From Clostridium_AM tanneri (GTDB lineage Bacteria > Bacillota > Clostridia > Clostridiales > Clostridiaceae), in assembly GCF_033659955.1 (NCBI RefSeq), contig NZ_JARUJP010000005.1, forward strand, positions 62,001 through 126,000: a stretch of 64,000 nt of DNA. The letters run 5' to 3'. The notes under the pieces are model-generated. The model saw only the letters and a program-made list of their open reading frames with translations. It was not told where the DNA came from and searched no databases. Shown piece by piece: positions 52,464 through 61,647 of the stretch. A program made the position numbers and the translations under genes. Positions within the stretch are counted from its first letter, which is position 1. Each line of letters starts with the position of its first letter.

Positions 52464-53510
52464 ATGATGAAGAAATGTGTTTATATAATTATCATACTAG
52501 TTATCTTTCTTAAAACTCCATATAATTTACTAAATACCATTATTTATTCAGCAGCTATAGTACCACTGGCTATCATGCTAGGGAATCTCACTTCTAATAT
52601 ATCTGAATATATAGGCGATAAGAAAGGTGGCCTTCTAGCCGCGGCAGTAGGAAATATACCTGAACTAACTATGGGCTTATGGTCTATACAATATGGCTTA
52701 ATACCTATGGTAAAAGCTTCATTAATAGGTTCGATTATAAGCAATATGCTTTTAGTACTTGGAGTATCTATTTTTGCTGGTGGAATAAAATACAAAGAAC
52801 AGAAATTCAATAAAATAGTTGCTAGAACAAATTTCAGTATGCTTTTATTAGCTGTATCAACCATAATAATAATAGCTTCTCTTAAGCAATACAACGAAGC
52901 TATTCCTGAAAATATAGTAGCTTCCATAAGTGTAAAGGTAGCAATAGTTTTAGTAATCGTATATGTATTAGGTTTGATTTTTTCTCTTCATACTCATAGT
53001 AACCTCTTTTTAGTTAGTGAACAGACTTCTGAAAATAAACAAGTAAGCAGCAAGAAGCAGTTTAAAAATATAATTGAACTTATTATAGTTGCTGTCATAC
53101 TATATTTTATAAGTGAAAAGCTTGTATACAATATAAAAGAAACTGTGGAGGCATATGGACTTTCTCAGGAGTTTTTAGGAATAATATTAATACCCTTATT
53201 AGGAAACATAGGGGAAAACGTGGCAGCTATTGTATGTGCTGTTAAGAATAAGGTAAACCTAAGTCTTGAAATAGCAATAGGTTCCAGTATACAGATTTCT
53301 CTTTTTGTAACTCCTCTTTTAATTATGTTTGCCTGCTTAGTTGGAGTTCAAATGACCTTGATTTTTACCACTTTCCAAATAATTATGGCGTTGATTTCTA
53401 TTATTATGGCATATATTGTGTTTCAGGATGGTAAAACCTATTGGCTTGAAGGGGCAATTTTAATAGCTATTTATTTAGTAATTACCCTAGCTTATTATTA
53501 TGTGGTATGA
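52464..53510 (+). CDS. Calcium/proton exchanger, CAX family
   Basis: 348 aa with about 11 membrane helices in two related halves. The two ion-binding repeats are GNIPELTMGLWSIQYG (residues near 67) and GNIGENVAAIVCAV (near 250), with the conserved glutamates; they differ in small ways from the usual GNAxEL and GNAxEH. A central polar loop near 190-210 (SEQTSENKQVSSKKQFK) separates the halves. It probably exports Ca2+ in exchange for protons. The Shine-Dalgarno sequence is weak and a second ATG lies at 52467. Confidence 0.88.
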   Translation: MMKKCVYIIIILVIFLKTPYNLLNTIIYSAAIVPLAIMLGNLTSNISEYIGDKKGGLLAAAVGNIPELTMGLWSIQYGLIPMVKASLIGSIISNMLLVLGVSIFAGGIKYKEQKFNKIVARTNFSMLLLAVSTIIIIASLKQYNEAIPENIVASISVKVAIVLVIVYVLGLIFSLHTHSNLFLVSEQTSENKQVSSKKQFKNIIELIIVAVILYFISEKLVYNIKETVEAYGLSQEFLGIILIPLLGNIGENVAAIVCAVKNKVNLSLEIAIGSSIQISLFVTPLLIMFACLVGVQMTLIFTTFQIIMALISIIMAYIVFQDGKTYWLEGAILIAIYLVITLAYYYVV

Positions 53511-53568
53511 TTTTGTAAAAGTTATAATATAAATAGTCTATAGTATGAAATTTAGTAGGGTGATAGTG

Positions 53569-53907
53569 ATGCCGCACAGAAAAATTGTTGAAGATTACTA
53601 TGGCGACATAAACAATCTTGCGGATTTGTTAAGCAAGCTTGTTAACTCTTATAGACTTTTGATAGGAGGGGCAGGAGAATTAAATGGGATTGCATTAGCT
53701 CACAAAAAAGATGTGAAGGACGCATTAAAGAGAGTAAATGAATTAGGAGATATTATTGATGACATTATAGATGTTTTAGATAAGTCTAGTTACAGTTATA
53801 TGGATTACTGTAAGCTAAAAGCGCAAATAGTAGAAAGTAAAATACAGGTTGAGTATATTGAAACAGAAATAGGTGAGGAATTGGAGCTACAAAATGATAA
53901 AAAATAG
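53569..53907 (+). CDS. Hypothetical small helical protein
   Basis: 112 aa from the ATG at 53569 (TAGGG eight bases upstream); an earlier ATG at 53545 lacks one. It is rich in leucine, isoleucine, aspartate and lysine and should be mostly helical with no membrane segment (YYGDINNLADLLSKLVNSYR, LGDIIDDIIDVLDKSSYS). No family recognised. It converges on pssA through a shared terminator. Confidence 0.7.
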   Translation: MPHRKIVEDYYGDINNLADLLSKLVNSYRLLIGGAGELNGIALAHKKDVKDALKRVNELGDIIDDIIDVLDKSSYSYMDYCKLKAQIVESKIQVEYIETEIGEELELQNDKK

Positions 53908-53944
53908 GTGTGGAATATATAAAGACATATTCCACACCTATTTT
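53901..53944. terminator. Bidirectional terminator
   Basis: Perfect 18-base arms (53901-53918 and 53927-53944), eight-base loop. It overlaps the stop codon of the upstream gene and the pssA stop. Confidence 0.93.
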
Positions 53945-54464
53945 AAAATTTCTTAAATCTGTGTTTACAAACCATAAGATAAGCAAGAGCTATTACTATA
54001 AGTATTGTAACACCTAAAGGTGCAAGGTAGTTTAGTGTAACTAAACAGTATAAAGCCATAAACATACCTGCAAAGGTTATAGGAATTCCGTAGAACTCTC
54101 CATCAAATTGTGTAACATTAAATCTAGCCAATCTATACGCACCAGATATCGGGAATAATAACACTAATAAATATCCTAAAAGTCCTAAATTTGAAAAACC
54201 GTAAATGTTAAACACAAGTATAGAAGGTGCTACACCAAAGGAAACTAAATCTGCAAGAGAATCAAGTTCTTTACCTAATTCGCTGGATACGTTTAAAAGT
54301 CTTGCTACTCTACCATCGTATCTATCAGCTAAACATGCTAATAAAATAAATATGCCAGCCCATTTGTAATTCTCCTGGAAAGACATCATCAGAGACATTA
54401 CACCACATGCTAGGTTGGCAAAAGTAAAAGCATTAGGTACAGCACTTCTAGCTATTTTAGCCAT
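53943..54464 (-). CDS. pssA: CDP-diacylglycerol-serine O-phosphatidyltransferase
   Basis: 173 aa from the ATG at 54464, with AGGAGTG eight bases upstream; the frame reaches back to 54551 but those codons look like leader. The CDP-alcohol motif DG-x2-AR-x8-G-x3-D-x3-D is seen as DGRVARLLNVSSELGKELDS, followed by several helices. The enzyme makes phosphatidylserine, the precursor of phosphatidylethanolamine, in the membrane. Confidence 0.93.
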   Translation of the reverse strand: MAKIARSAVPNAFTFANLACGVMSLMMSFQENYKWAGIFILLACLADRYDGRVARLLNVSSELGKELDSLADLVSFGVAPSILVFNIYGFSNLGLLGYLLVLLFPISGAYRLARFNVTQFDGEFYGIPITFAGMFMALYCLVTLNYLAPLGVTILIVIALAYLMVCKHRFKKF

Positions 54465-54662
54465 TAAAATCACTCCTAAATAATAATTGTTATTTTGTGT
54501 AATATGAATATATAAAAAGGTATACAATAGTATAAGCCTATTATAACTCATTTTACCAAAATGGTTAAGTATATAATAAACTTTTTTTATGGAAAAATTA
54601 TAAATTTTTTGTTAAAATAGACTTGCTATATAAGTTATAAAGTGTAGAAAGTTGAGTGATAT

Positions 54663-55325
54663 ATGAAAAGTAGTAGAAGTTATTTAAAATATTTAGTTGT
54701 TCTAGTTGTAATGTTTGCCATTGTAGTATTTTTGTATAGTAATAGACACAGTTTGTTAGGGTTAAGTATTCATAAAATGAGGAGATACATTTTAAGCTAC
54801 GGTAAATTTGCATCACTGGCTTTTATCATTATATATTCTATAAAACCGATAGCTTTAATTATTCCAACAGGTCTTATATCCATATTAGCTGCAATGATAT
54901 TTAAACCCTATTATGCTCTATTACTAAGTATGATTGGATGTTTTGGTTCAGCAACTTTAGCATTCTTTTTATCAAGATACCTAGGAAGGTCTTTTGTTGA
55001 TAAAGTTGTTAAAGGAAAGGCCATGGACTTAGATAGAGGGATAGAAAAGCATGGTTTTAAGATAATGCTTTTAATGAGACTAGCAGTAATTTTTCCTTAT
55101 GATCCTCTAAGCTATGCTGCTGGACTTTCTAAAATGAAATATAGAGACTTTATATTAGGGACTTTAATTGGTATTTTTCCAGAGATGGTTTCTTATTCAC
55201 TAATTGGAAAAGGCTTAAGTCATTCTTTTTCCTTCCAGATTTTAATACCTATAGGTGTAGTAATCGTTATTGCAACAACTGCACTGTACATGTATAAGTC
55301 CTCTAAAAATGTAAATAATTTATAA
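54663..55325 (+). CDS. TVP38/TMEM64 (DedA-like) membrane protein
   Basis: 220 aa with about six helices. The VTT domain signature is present: IKPIALIIPTGLISILAAMI, GCFGSATLAFFLSRYLGRSF and MRLAVIFPYDPLSYAAGL. DedA-like proteins move lipids or polyprenyl-phosphate across the membrane in some bacteria; the substrate here is unknown. The Shine-Dalgarno sequence is weak. Confidence 0.88.
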   Translation: MKSSRSYLKYLVVLVVMFAIVVFLYSNRHSLLGLSIHKMRRYILSYGKFASLAFIIIYSIKPIALIIPTGLISILAAMIFKPYYALLLSMIGCFGSATLAFFLSRYLGRSFVDKVVKGKAMDLDRGIEKHGFKIMLLMRLAVIFPYDPLSYAAGLSKMKYRDFILGTLIGIFPEMVSYSLIGKGLSHSFSFQILIPIGVVIVIATTALYMYKSSKNVNNL

Positions 55326-55391
55326 GTAAGAATATCTTTATTAAGGGAATAATAATTTTGTCAAATAATTTCCTTAAGAGAGGTGCTTTTT

Positions 55392-55820
55392 ATGAAGGTA
55401 AAAGATATAATGACAGACTCTGTAGTTAGTCTAGATGGAGATGCTCCAGTTCAAAGAGCTGCAGATATCATGAAACAATATAATGTAGGTGCTGTACCAG
55501 TTTGTGATGCTGGAAGCGTTATAGGAATCATAACAGATAGAGATATAGCTCTAAGAGCTGTGGCTCCAGGAAAAGACACTCACACTACTAATGTAAGAGA
55601 GATAATGTCTTCTAATCCGGTGCTTGGAAAACCTAATATGGAAGTTGATGATGCAGCTAGAATAATGAGCGAAAGACAGATAAGAAGGCTTCCTATAGTA
55701 GATAATGATAATTTAGTTGGTATGGTTTCCCTAGGAGACATAGCTGTAGAACCTAGATTAGAACAAGAAGCAGAGCAAGCTTTAAGTAACATTTCGGAGC
55801 CAAGTACACCAGAGGCATAG
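55392..55820 (+). CDS. CBS-domain-pair protein
   Basis: 142 aa from the ATG at 55392 (GAGAGG eight bases upstream; GTG 55383 is less likely). Two CBS domains: MKVKDIMTDSVVSLDGDAPV to GIITDRDIALRAVA, then VREIMSSNPVLGKPNM to DNLVGMVSLGDIAVEP. The pair probably binds adenosine nucleotides and regulates another protein. It ends in an acidic tail. Confidence 0.92.
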   Translation: MKVKDIMTDSVVSLDGDAPVQRAADIMKQYNVGAVPVCDAGSVIGIITDRDIALRAVAPGKDTHTTNVREIMSSNPVLGKPNMEVDDAARIMSERQIRRLPIVDNDNLVGMVSLGDIAVEPRLEQEAEQALSNISEPSTPEA

Positions 55821-55835
55821 ATAAAAATAAGATTT

Positions 55836-55880
55836 AGAAGAAATCCACAAGAATTTTTAGTAATCTTGTGGATTTCTTCT
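55836..55880 (+). terminator. Hairpin after the CBS gene
   Basis: Seventeen-base perfect stem, 11-base loop, but no T-run, so termination is probable, not certain. Confidence 0.65.
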
Positions 55881-55944
55881 ATAAGGTGTTATAATATAAT
55901 AGTTAAATTTAACAATAAAATATTTACAAATAGGGGAGTTTTAT

Positions 55945-56829
55945 ATGAATAAGGTAAAGTTTATTTATAATCCATATTCAGGTGAAAATACCATAGTAAC
56001 TGACATCGACAAGGTTATAGCAGTGCACCAGAAATATGGCTATGAAGTAGTACCTTATAGAGTAAGCTTTGAGTATGATATGAGTAAGGCATTTGAAGGT
56101 ATGGATGAGAGCTACAAATATATTTTAGTTGCTGGAGGAGATGGAACAGTAGATACTGCTGTAAATCATATGAAAAACTTAGGAATTAATCTTCCTATTG
56201 CAATATTACCAGTAGGAACTGCTAATGATTTTGCTAAGTTTATTGGAATGCCTGAAAATGTAGAAGCAGACTGTGAGCAAATACTAAATAGTAGGCCTAA
56301 AAAAGTTGATATAGGAAAAGTTAACGATAAGTACTTTATAAATGTAGCCAGCACTGGACTTTTTACAGATGTATCTCAAAAAACTGATGTAAACTTAAAA
56401 AATACTATGGGAAAATTAGCTTATTACGTAAAGGGAATAGAGCAGCTTCCGAATTTTAGAAAACTTAAAATAAAAGTTAAATCTGAAAATACATACTTTG
56501 ATGGAGACATGTATCTAATGCTAGTCTTTAATGGAAGAACAGCAGGGAATTTTAAATTTGCCTATAAAGCAGAAGTAGATGATGGACTATTGGATGTAAT
56601 TATAATAAAAGCTGGTCCAATAAAAGATATGATTGCTCTTTTTATTAAAATGTTAAGAGGAGAACATCTAGAAAATACAGCAGGTCTTATGTATTTTAAG
56701 ACAGAAAAGATAGAAGTGGAATGTCATGAAAACATAGTAACAGATATAGACGGAGAAAGAGGACCAGATTTCCCACTTGTAATAGAGTGTGTTAAAGAAG
56801 GAATTGAAGTTCTTGGTATTCGTGACTAA
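55945..56829 (+). CDS. Diacylglycerol kinase family (YegS/DgkB-like) lipid kinase
   Basis: 294 aa. The kinase motif GGDGTVDTAVNH lies near residue 65; the N-terminal FIYNPYSGE and LPVGTANDFAK (near 90) complete the nucleotide site. DIDGERGP near the end is the usual closing motif. It phosphorylates a lipid such as diacylglycerol for phospholipid recycling. AGGGGAG precedes the ATG. Confidence 0.93.
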   Translation: MNKVKFIYNPYSGENTIVTDIDKVIAVHQKYGYEVVPYRVSFEYDMSKAFEGMDESYKYILVAGGDGTVDTAVNHMKNLGINLPIAILPVGTANDFAKFIGMPENVEADCEQILNSRPKKVDIGKVNDKYFINVASTGLFTDVSQKTDVNLKNTMGKLAYYVKGIEQLPNFRKLKIKVKSENTYFDGDMYLMLVFNGRTAGNFKFAYKAEVDDGLLDVIIIKAGPIKDMIALFIKMLRGEHLENTAGLMYFKTEKIEVECHENIVTDIDGERGPDFPLVIECVKEGIEVLGIRD

Positions 56830-56833
56830 CAAT

Positions 56834-56860
56834 AAAGATGCGAAAGGGCATCTTTTTGTT
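56834..56860 (+). terminator. Terminator after lipid kinase gene
   Basis: AAAGATGC/GCATCTTT, six-base loop, then TTGTTTT. Confidence 0.85.
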
Positions 56861-56999
56861 TTATAAGAAACTATAGCTATGACAAGTATTAAGACTAGTG
56901 TAAGTTAAGGTTTTCTATATTTAAATAGTAAAAAAACTAGTAATATAACAGCAATTGTAATAATAAATATAAGTAGTAGTAATATAAGGGGATGAAAAT

Positions 57000-57650
57000 A
57001 TGGTTAACTACTATGGTTATTTATTAATTGTCATACTTACACTAATAATTATAGGGATATACTTAAGCAAATTTACACCTAAAAAGATTAGAGTTATTAC
57101 TGTTTTTATTGTCTTCTGTATGCTCTTTAGATATGTTTCACTATTAATATTTTATTTATCAAGTAATATAAAGTATTTATATGTACTTAAAGTTTTTTTC
57201 TTTTTAAATCTAATTGCAGTACCATTATTAGCACTAACAGCACTATATATTTTTACTAGGAAAGATAATATTAATTTTTCATACATCTTTATAGCAGCAG
57301 CAGTACTAATAGGCTTATATGCATTATGTATCTATAAGTGTCCAAGTTTATTGTACAATTCAAGTTCTATTGGATATACTATGTTCTTCTATAGAAGCAT
57401 GTATATATATTGGATTTATATAATGTTAAATACAATAATATTATTTTTAACCATATTACTTATGGGACAAAAGAATTTAAATAAGACAGGAATGTATCTT
57501 GTTATCTTATCATCATTTGCAACTATATTAGAATTAGTAATCTGGCTTGTTGGAATTACATATCCTTTAGAAAGAGTAGTTGGAGATATGTTTTGGGTTA
57601 CAACTCTAGTATATGGATTAAGCAGGTTTAGAAAAAAGACTGTAAAGTAA
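57000..57650 (+). CDS. Hypothetical multi-pass membrane protein
   Basis: 216 aa with six or seven hydrophobic helices and a basic C-terminal tail. No family recognised; the helix pattern looks like the membrane half of some sensor proteins but there is no soluble domain. AAGGGGATG precedes the ATG. It converges on the YgiQ gene. Confidence 0.7.
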   Translation: MVNYYGYLLIVILTLIIIGIYLSKFTPKKIRVITVFIVFCMLFRYVSLLIFYLSSNIKYLYVLKVFFFLNLIAVPLLALTALYIFTRKDNINFSYIFIAAAVLIGLYALCIYKCPSLLYNSSSIGYTMFFYRSMYIYWIYIMLNTIILFLTILLMGQKNLNKTGMYLVILSSFATILELVIWLVGITYPLERVVGDMFWVTTLVYGLSRFRKKTVK

Positions 57651-57654
57651 GTAG

Positions 57655-57693
57655 AGGGAGATTTTCTATAACTGAGCATAGAAAATCTCCCTT
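57655..57693. terminator. Bidirectional terminator
   Basis: AGGGAGATTTTCTAT and its complement, eight-base loop, between convergent genes. Confidence 0.88.
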
Positions 57694-57699
57694 ATTGTT

Positions 57700-59574
57700 T
57701 TAATGTTTTTTCTTATTATGGTTACTGCTAGTTTTACCACTAAACTTACTATTGCCTCGATTTTTAAGTCTTGGAGGATTCTCAGGAATTAAGCAATCTT
57801 TCCCTCTGCCTATTAGATCTTCTCTTCCAGCTTTAATTAAGGCCTCTTTTACAAGTTTGTAGTTCTCAGGAATGGAAAACTGCATAAGAGCTCTTTGCAT
57901 ATTCTTTTCCTTTTGTTCCTTTGGTACATAGACTTTTTCACCAGTTAGAGGATTAATACCTGTATAGTACATTGTAGTAGATAAGCTACCTGGTGTAGGG
58001 TAGAAATCCTGAACCTGTTCTGGAGTATACCCCATACTTTTAATGTATTGAGCAAGTTCTATAGCAGCGTGCAAATCACTGCCTGGATGACTGGACATTA
58101 GGTAAGGAACAAGAAATTGGTTTTTCTTTAACTTCTTATTTGCCTCAAAATACTTTTTTGTAAACCTATCATAGACTTCTCTGGTAGGTTTACCCATTTG
58201 TTTTAGAACTTTATCACTTACATGTTCTGGTGCTACCTTAAGCTGACCACTTATGTGATGTTTACAAAGTTCTTCTAAAAATTGAGGGTTTTTATCGTAA
58301 GTAAGATAATCATATCTTATTCCAGAACGAATAAATACCTTCTTAACTCCAGGAATTTCCCTAGCTTGCCTTAATAGACTTAAGTATTCTTTATGATCTA
58401 CAATAAGGTTTTTACAAGGCTTAGGTGAAAGACATTGTTTATTCTTACATACCCCTGCAGTCTCCTGGATTTTGCAGGCTTTATGTCTAAAGTTTGCAGT
58501 TGGCCCACCTATGTCATGTATATAACCTTTAAAATCATCTAAGGTTGTCATAAGCTTTATTTCATCTAAGATAGAGCTTTGACTTCTGTTTTGAATTGTT
58601 CTTCCCTGGTGAAAGGTAAGAGCACAGAAAGAACAACCACCATAGCAACCTCTATGACTAGTTACAGAGAAACTAACCTCTTTTATCGCCGGTATACCGC
58701 CCTTAGCTTCATACATTGGATGATAAGTTCTTGCATAAGGTAAATTATATACCATATCCATTTCCTCTTGTGTAAGAGGGAACTGAGGTGGAGTTTGAAC
58801 TACATATCTATCTCCATGTTTTTGTACTAAGGTTTTTCCTCTAATAGCATCTTGCTCATAATATTCAAGTTTATAACTTTCAGCATAGGCATCTTTATCT
58901 TTAGAAACTTCTTCAAAAGAAGGAACTTCTACGAAATTCTTTAAAGAATCTAAATCCTTAACTGAGTATACAGTACCTCTTACATCTGTAATTTTGCTAA
59001 CATTCATTCCGTACTTAAGAAGATTAGCTATTTGTACAATAGTCTTCTCTCCCATACCATATATTAAAAGATCCGCCTTTGAATCTAAAAGAATACTTCT
59101 TCTCACTTTGTTATCCCAGTAATCATAGTGGGCAAATCTTCTAAGACTTGCTTCTATTCCACCAATTATAATTGGCACATCTTTGTAAGCCTCCCTGGCT
59201 TTATTACAGTACACAATAACGGCTCTATCCGGTCTGTGCCCACCTTCTCCTCCTGGTGAGTAAAGGTCATCACTTCTTTTCTTTTTAGAAGCAGTATAGT
59301 GATTTACCATAGAGTCAATGTTTCCTGAATTTATCAAAAAGGCATGTTTCGGCTTGCCAAGTCTTCTGAATTCTTCAACGTTATTCCAATCTGGTTGAGC
59401 TATTATCCCTACTGTAAAGCCCTCGCTTTCTAAAATCCTAGAAATGATTGCAGTACCAAAGGAAGGATGATCAACATAAGCATCTCCAGTGATAAGTATA
59501 AAATCTAATTGTTCTATTCCTTGAGCTTTTAGCTCTTGTTTACTTACAGGTAAAAATTTATTATTTATTTGCAT
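57700..59574 (-). CDS. YgiQ family radical SAM protein
   Basis: 624 aa. The radical SAM cysteines are in GCYGGCSFCALTFHQG near residue 313 (CxxxCxxC), preceded by a large N-terminal domain starting FILITGDAYVDHPSFGTAII. The YgiQ C terminus follows, with VQDFYPTPGSLSTTMYYTG. The reaction is unknown. The tail is basic and disordered (NSKFSGKTSSNHNKKKH). GGAGAATTC precedes the ATG. Confidence 0.95.
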   Translation of the reverse strand: MQINNKFLPVSKQELKAQGIEQLDFILITGDAYVDHPSFGTAIISRILESEGFTVGIIAQPDWNNVEEFRRLGKPKHAFLINSGNIDSMVNHYTASKKKRSDDLYSPGGEGGHRPDRAVIVYCNKAREAYKDVPIIIGGIEASLRRFAHYDYWDNKVRRSILLDSKADLLIYGMGEKTIVQIANLLKYGMNVSKITDVRGTVYSVKDLDSLKNFVEVPSFEEVSKDKDAYAESYKLEYYEQDAIRGKTLVQKHGDRYVVQTPPQFPLTQEEMDMVYNLPYARTYHPMYEAKGGIPAIKEVSFSVTSHRGCYGGCSFCALTFHQGRTIQNRSQSSILDEIKLMTTLDDFKGYIHDIGGPTANFRHKACKIQETAGVCKNKQCLSPKPCKNLIVDHKEYLSLLRQAREIPGVKKVFIRSGIRYDYLTYDKNPQFLEELCKHHISGQLKVAPEHVSDKVLKQMGKPTREVYDRFTKKYFEANKKLKKNQFLVPYLMSSHPGSDLHAAIELAQYIKSMGYTPEQVQDFYPTPGSLSTTMYYTGINPLTGEKVYVPKEQKEKNMQRALMQFSIPENYKLVKEALIKAGREDLIGRGKDCLIPENPPRLKNRGNSKFSGKTSSNHNKKKH

Positions 59575-59910
59575 TTGAATTCTCCATTCTTATAAAGTTT
59601 AGAGTACATTATATATTAGCATAATGAAAGGGAAATATAAAGTTAAATTAAAACTCTAGGACAGCGTCTTTTATGAAAAAAACATGTTAACAGAGTTTTG
59701 TTTAATAAGCTAAAGGGAAAACTTTTCTTAGAGAATAAAGAAAGTAATCTTCATATTAATATTAGATTTCCAACTACTGAAAGTAAATATTTATAATATA
59801 GCACAACTATGAGAAAATGAATAAAATTCTGCAAAATCAGAAGTAAATTGAAAGAATATAGAAATAACATATTGTAAAGGTTAAATTTAAATAAATATAG
59901 TATTTTATAG
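59575..59910. other. Intergenic region, no gene seen
   Basis: AT-rich, short frames only. No RNA family recognised before the promoter of the Mg2+ operon. Confidence 0.5.
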
Positions 59911-59938
59911 TTGCATTTTAGCGAATTTGTAATATAAT
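59911..59938 (+). promoter_or_regulatory. SigA-type promoter of the Mg2+ operon
   Basis: TTGCAT, 16 bases, TATAAT, about 36 bases before the M-box. Confidence 0.65.
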
Positions 59939-59973
59939 AATTATGTAAAAGGAATTTGAAAATTTTTTATGAA

Positions 59974-60170
59974 TGTTAGGTGAGGCTCCTATATGGATAT
60001 ACGCTACTGCCCGGAAACATCGAGAGATGCCAATGGGTCAACAGGTACTACCGAAATCAAGGTTTTACTTAATGTAGCTGGACTTTAATAAGTCTAAAGC
60101 TGTATAGTGCTAAAACTCGGACTACAACAAGTTTTAGTTTATAATGGGAGCCTTGTTAGGCTCTTTTTAT
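59974..60170 (+). promoter_or_regulatory. M-box (ykoK) Mg2+ riboswitch with terminator
   Basis: Conserved M-box blocks are present in order: GTTAGGTGAGGCTCCTATAT, ACGCTACTGCCCGGAAACAT, GAGATGCCAATGGGTCAACA, GGTACTACCGAAATCAAGG and TTAATGTAGCTGG. A terminator hairpin (GAGCCT/AGGCTC, 60148-60163) and T-rich tail follow. High Mg2+ should stop transcription of the transporter operon. Confidence 0.95.
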
Positions 60171-60336
60171 TTTTATATAGGTGGTGTGGTTAAATGGATG
60201 CTGGCCCTATTAGTGGTCGATTATGTTTCAGAGAAAAATTAAATAATGGATTATATAGGGGAACATTTATGTTCAATAGATAAAGAAGTTTAACCTTTTA
60301 GTTTTATTCATTTCCGGTATTTCTTATCATTGTTGC

Positions 60337-60370
60337 AAATATTCCTCTATATTGAGAAGGAGGAATATTT
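60337..60370 (+). promoter_or_regulatory. Hairpin that hides the ribosome binding site of the MgtE-like gene
   Basis: AAATATTCCTC (60337-60347) pairs perfectly with GAGGAATATTT (60360-60370), taking in most of the AAGGAGG Shine-Dalgarno sequence and ending directly at the ATG. It could hold down translation of the first gene. Confidence 0.6.
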
Positions 60371-61633
60371 ATGAAAAAGTTGTCCAGTTTCTTCTTAAGT
60401 AAAGTTCTCTATAGAAAGATTTATGATGAATTCAATGAGCCTATAGGAAAGCTTTGTGATGTCTATGTAAGTACTGAAGGCGGTTTTCCGAGGGCTATAG
60501 GCTATCAGATTAAAAAGGATGGAGAATTAATTAATTGCGAATTTAAAAATATTGTTGTCTACGAGGAAGATGATAAGATTATTGTCAAAGGAGAAGGAGT
60601 CAGAGAAATAATTCTCCAAAAATATTCTTATGCTTTATCTAAACACTTGTTAGACAGACAGATTGTTGATATAAATGGTAAAAAGCTTGTAAGGGTTAAT
60701 GATTTGAGAATTGCAGAAATAGCAGGTGAATATAGAGTTGTAGCGGTAGATGCTGGCGTTCTCGCCCTTGGAAGAAGACTTGGGGTGGAAAAACTAGTAA
60801 AGAGTTGTTATAAGTTTTTTCACAAGATGCCAGATGACAGTCTTATAGTGTGGGACAATGTAGAATCTCTTGAAATGGTAAATGCTAACTTAAAGCTATC
60901 TGTTCCTTACAAAAAACTATCAAAGCTTCATCCAGCAGATTTAGCGGATATTCTTGAAGATATGGATATAAACTACAGAAAAAAAGTTTTTGAAAGTTTA
61001 GATGAAGACTTTGCTGCGGACATTTTAGAAGAAATAGAGCCAGATATTCAAGTAGATATTTTAGAAAACTTAAGCAAGGAAAAAAGAGAAGAACTTTTAG
61101 AGAATATGCCTAATGATGAAATTGCGGATATATTGGATGAAGTAGACGAAGAAACTGCAGAAAAAATTCTATTCGATATGGAAAAAGAAGATGCAGATGA
61201 AATTAGATCTCTTATGAATTATGAAGAGGAGACTGTTGGAAGCATAATGAATAAGGATTTTATATCCTTTAATATAAGTATAACTGTTCAAGAAACAATT
61301 GAACTTTTGAGAGAAATAAAGCCAGAGGATGAGGTGTCTCATTATATATACATTGTAGATGAGCAAGAGAGGCTGCAGGGAGTAGTATCGCTTAAAGATC
61401 TTTTGCTTTCTAATCCTGAGAGTAAGTTAAGAGAGATCATGTTTGAAAACATAGCGAGAATAAAAGATAGTGAGAATGTAGATGATGCAATTGAAATGAG
61501 TGTTAAATACGATCTTCTTTCCCTTCCTGTTATAGATGATAAAGAAAGGCTCTGTGGTATAGTGATTATGAGTGACATAGTCGAGGACATACTAATACCA
61601 ACTTGGAGAAAAAGATTTAAAAAGGTAGGATAG
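60371..61633 (+). CDS. MgtE-like cytosolic Mg2+ sensor without membrane domain
   Basis: 420 aa. Residues 1-80 look like a PRC-barrel; 185-290 is an MgtE N domain (LHPADLADILEDMDINYRKK, acidic helices); 290-415 holds two CBS domains (TVGSIMNKDFISFNISITVQ onward). The five-helix channel of true MgtE is absent: the protein ends at WRKRFKKVG. So it keeps only the part of MgtE that senses Mg2+. It is co-transcribed with the NRAMP-type transporter 14 bases on, under the M-box, and may gate it; that is inference. Confidence 0.85.
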   Translation: MKKLSSFFLSKVLYRKIYDEFNEPIGKLCDVYVSTEGGFPRAIGYQIKKDGELINCEFKNIVVYEEDDKIIVKGEGVREIILQKYSYALSKHLLDRQIVDINGKKLVRVNDLRIAEIAGEYRVVAVDAGVLALGRRLGVEKLVKSCYKFFHKMPDDSLIVWDNVESLEMVNANLKLSVPYKKLSKLHPADLADILEDMDINYRKKVFESLDEDFAADILEEIEPDIQVDILENLSKEKREELLENMPNDEIADILDEVDEETAEKILFDMEKEDADEIRSLMNYEEETVGSIMNKDFISFNISITVQETIELLREIKPEDEVSHYIYIVDEQERLQGVVSLKDLLLSNPESKLREIMFENIARIKDSENVDDAIEMSVKYDLLSLPVIDDKERLCGIVIMSDIVEDILIPTWRKRFKKVG

Positions 61634-61647
61634 GAAGAAGGTAGAAG

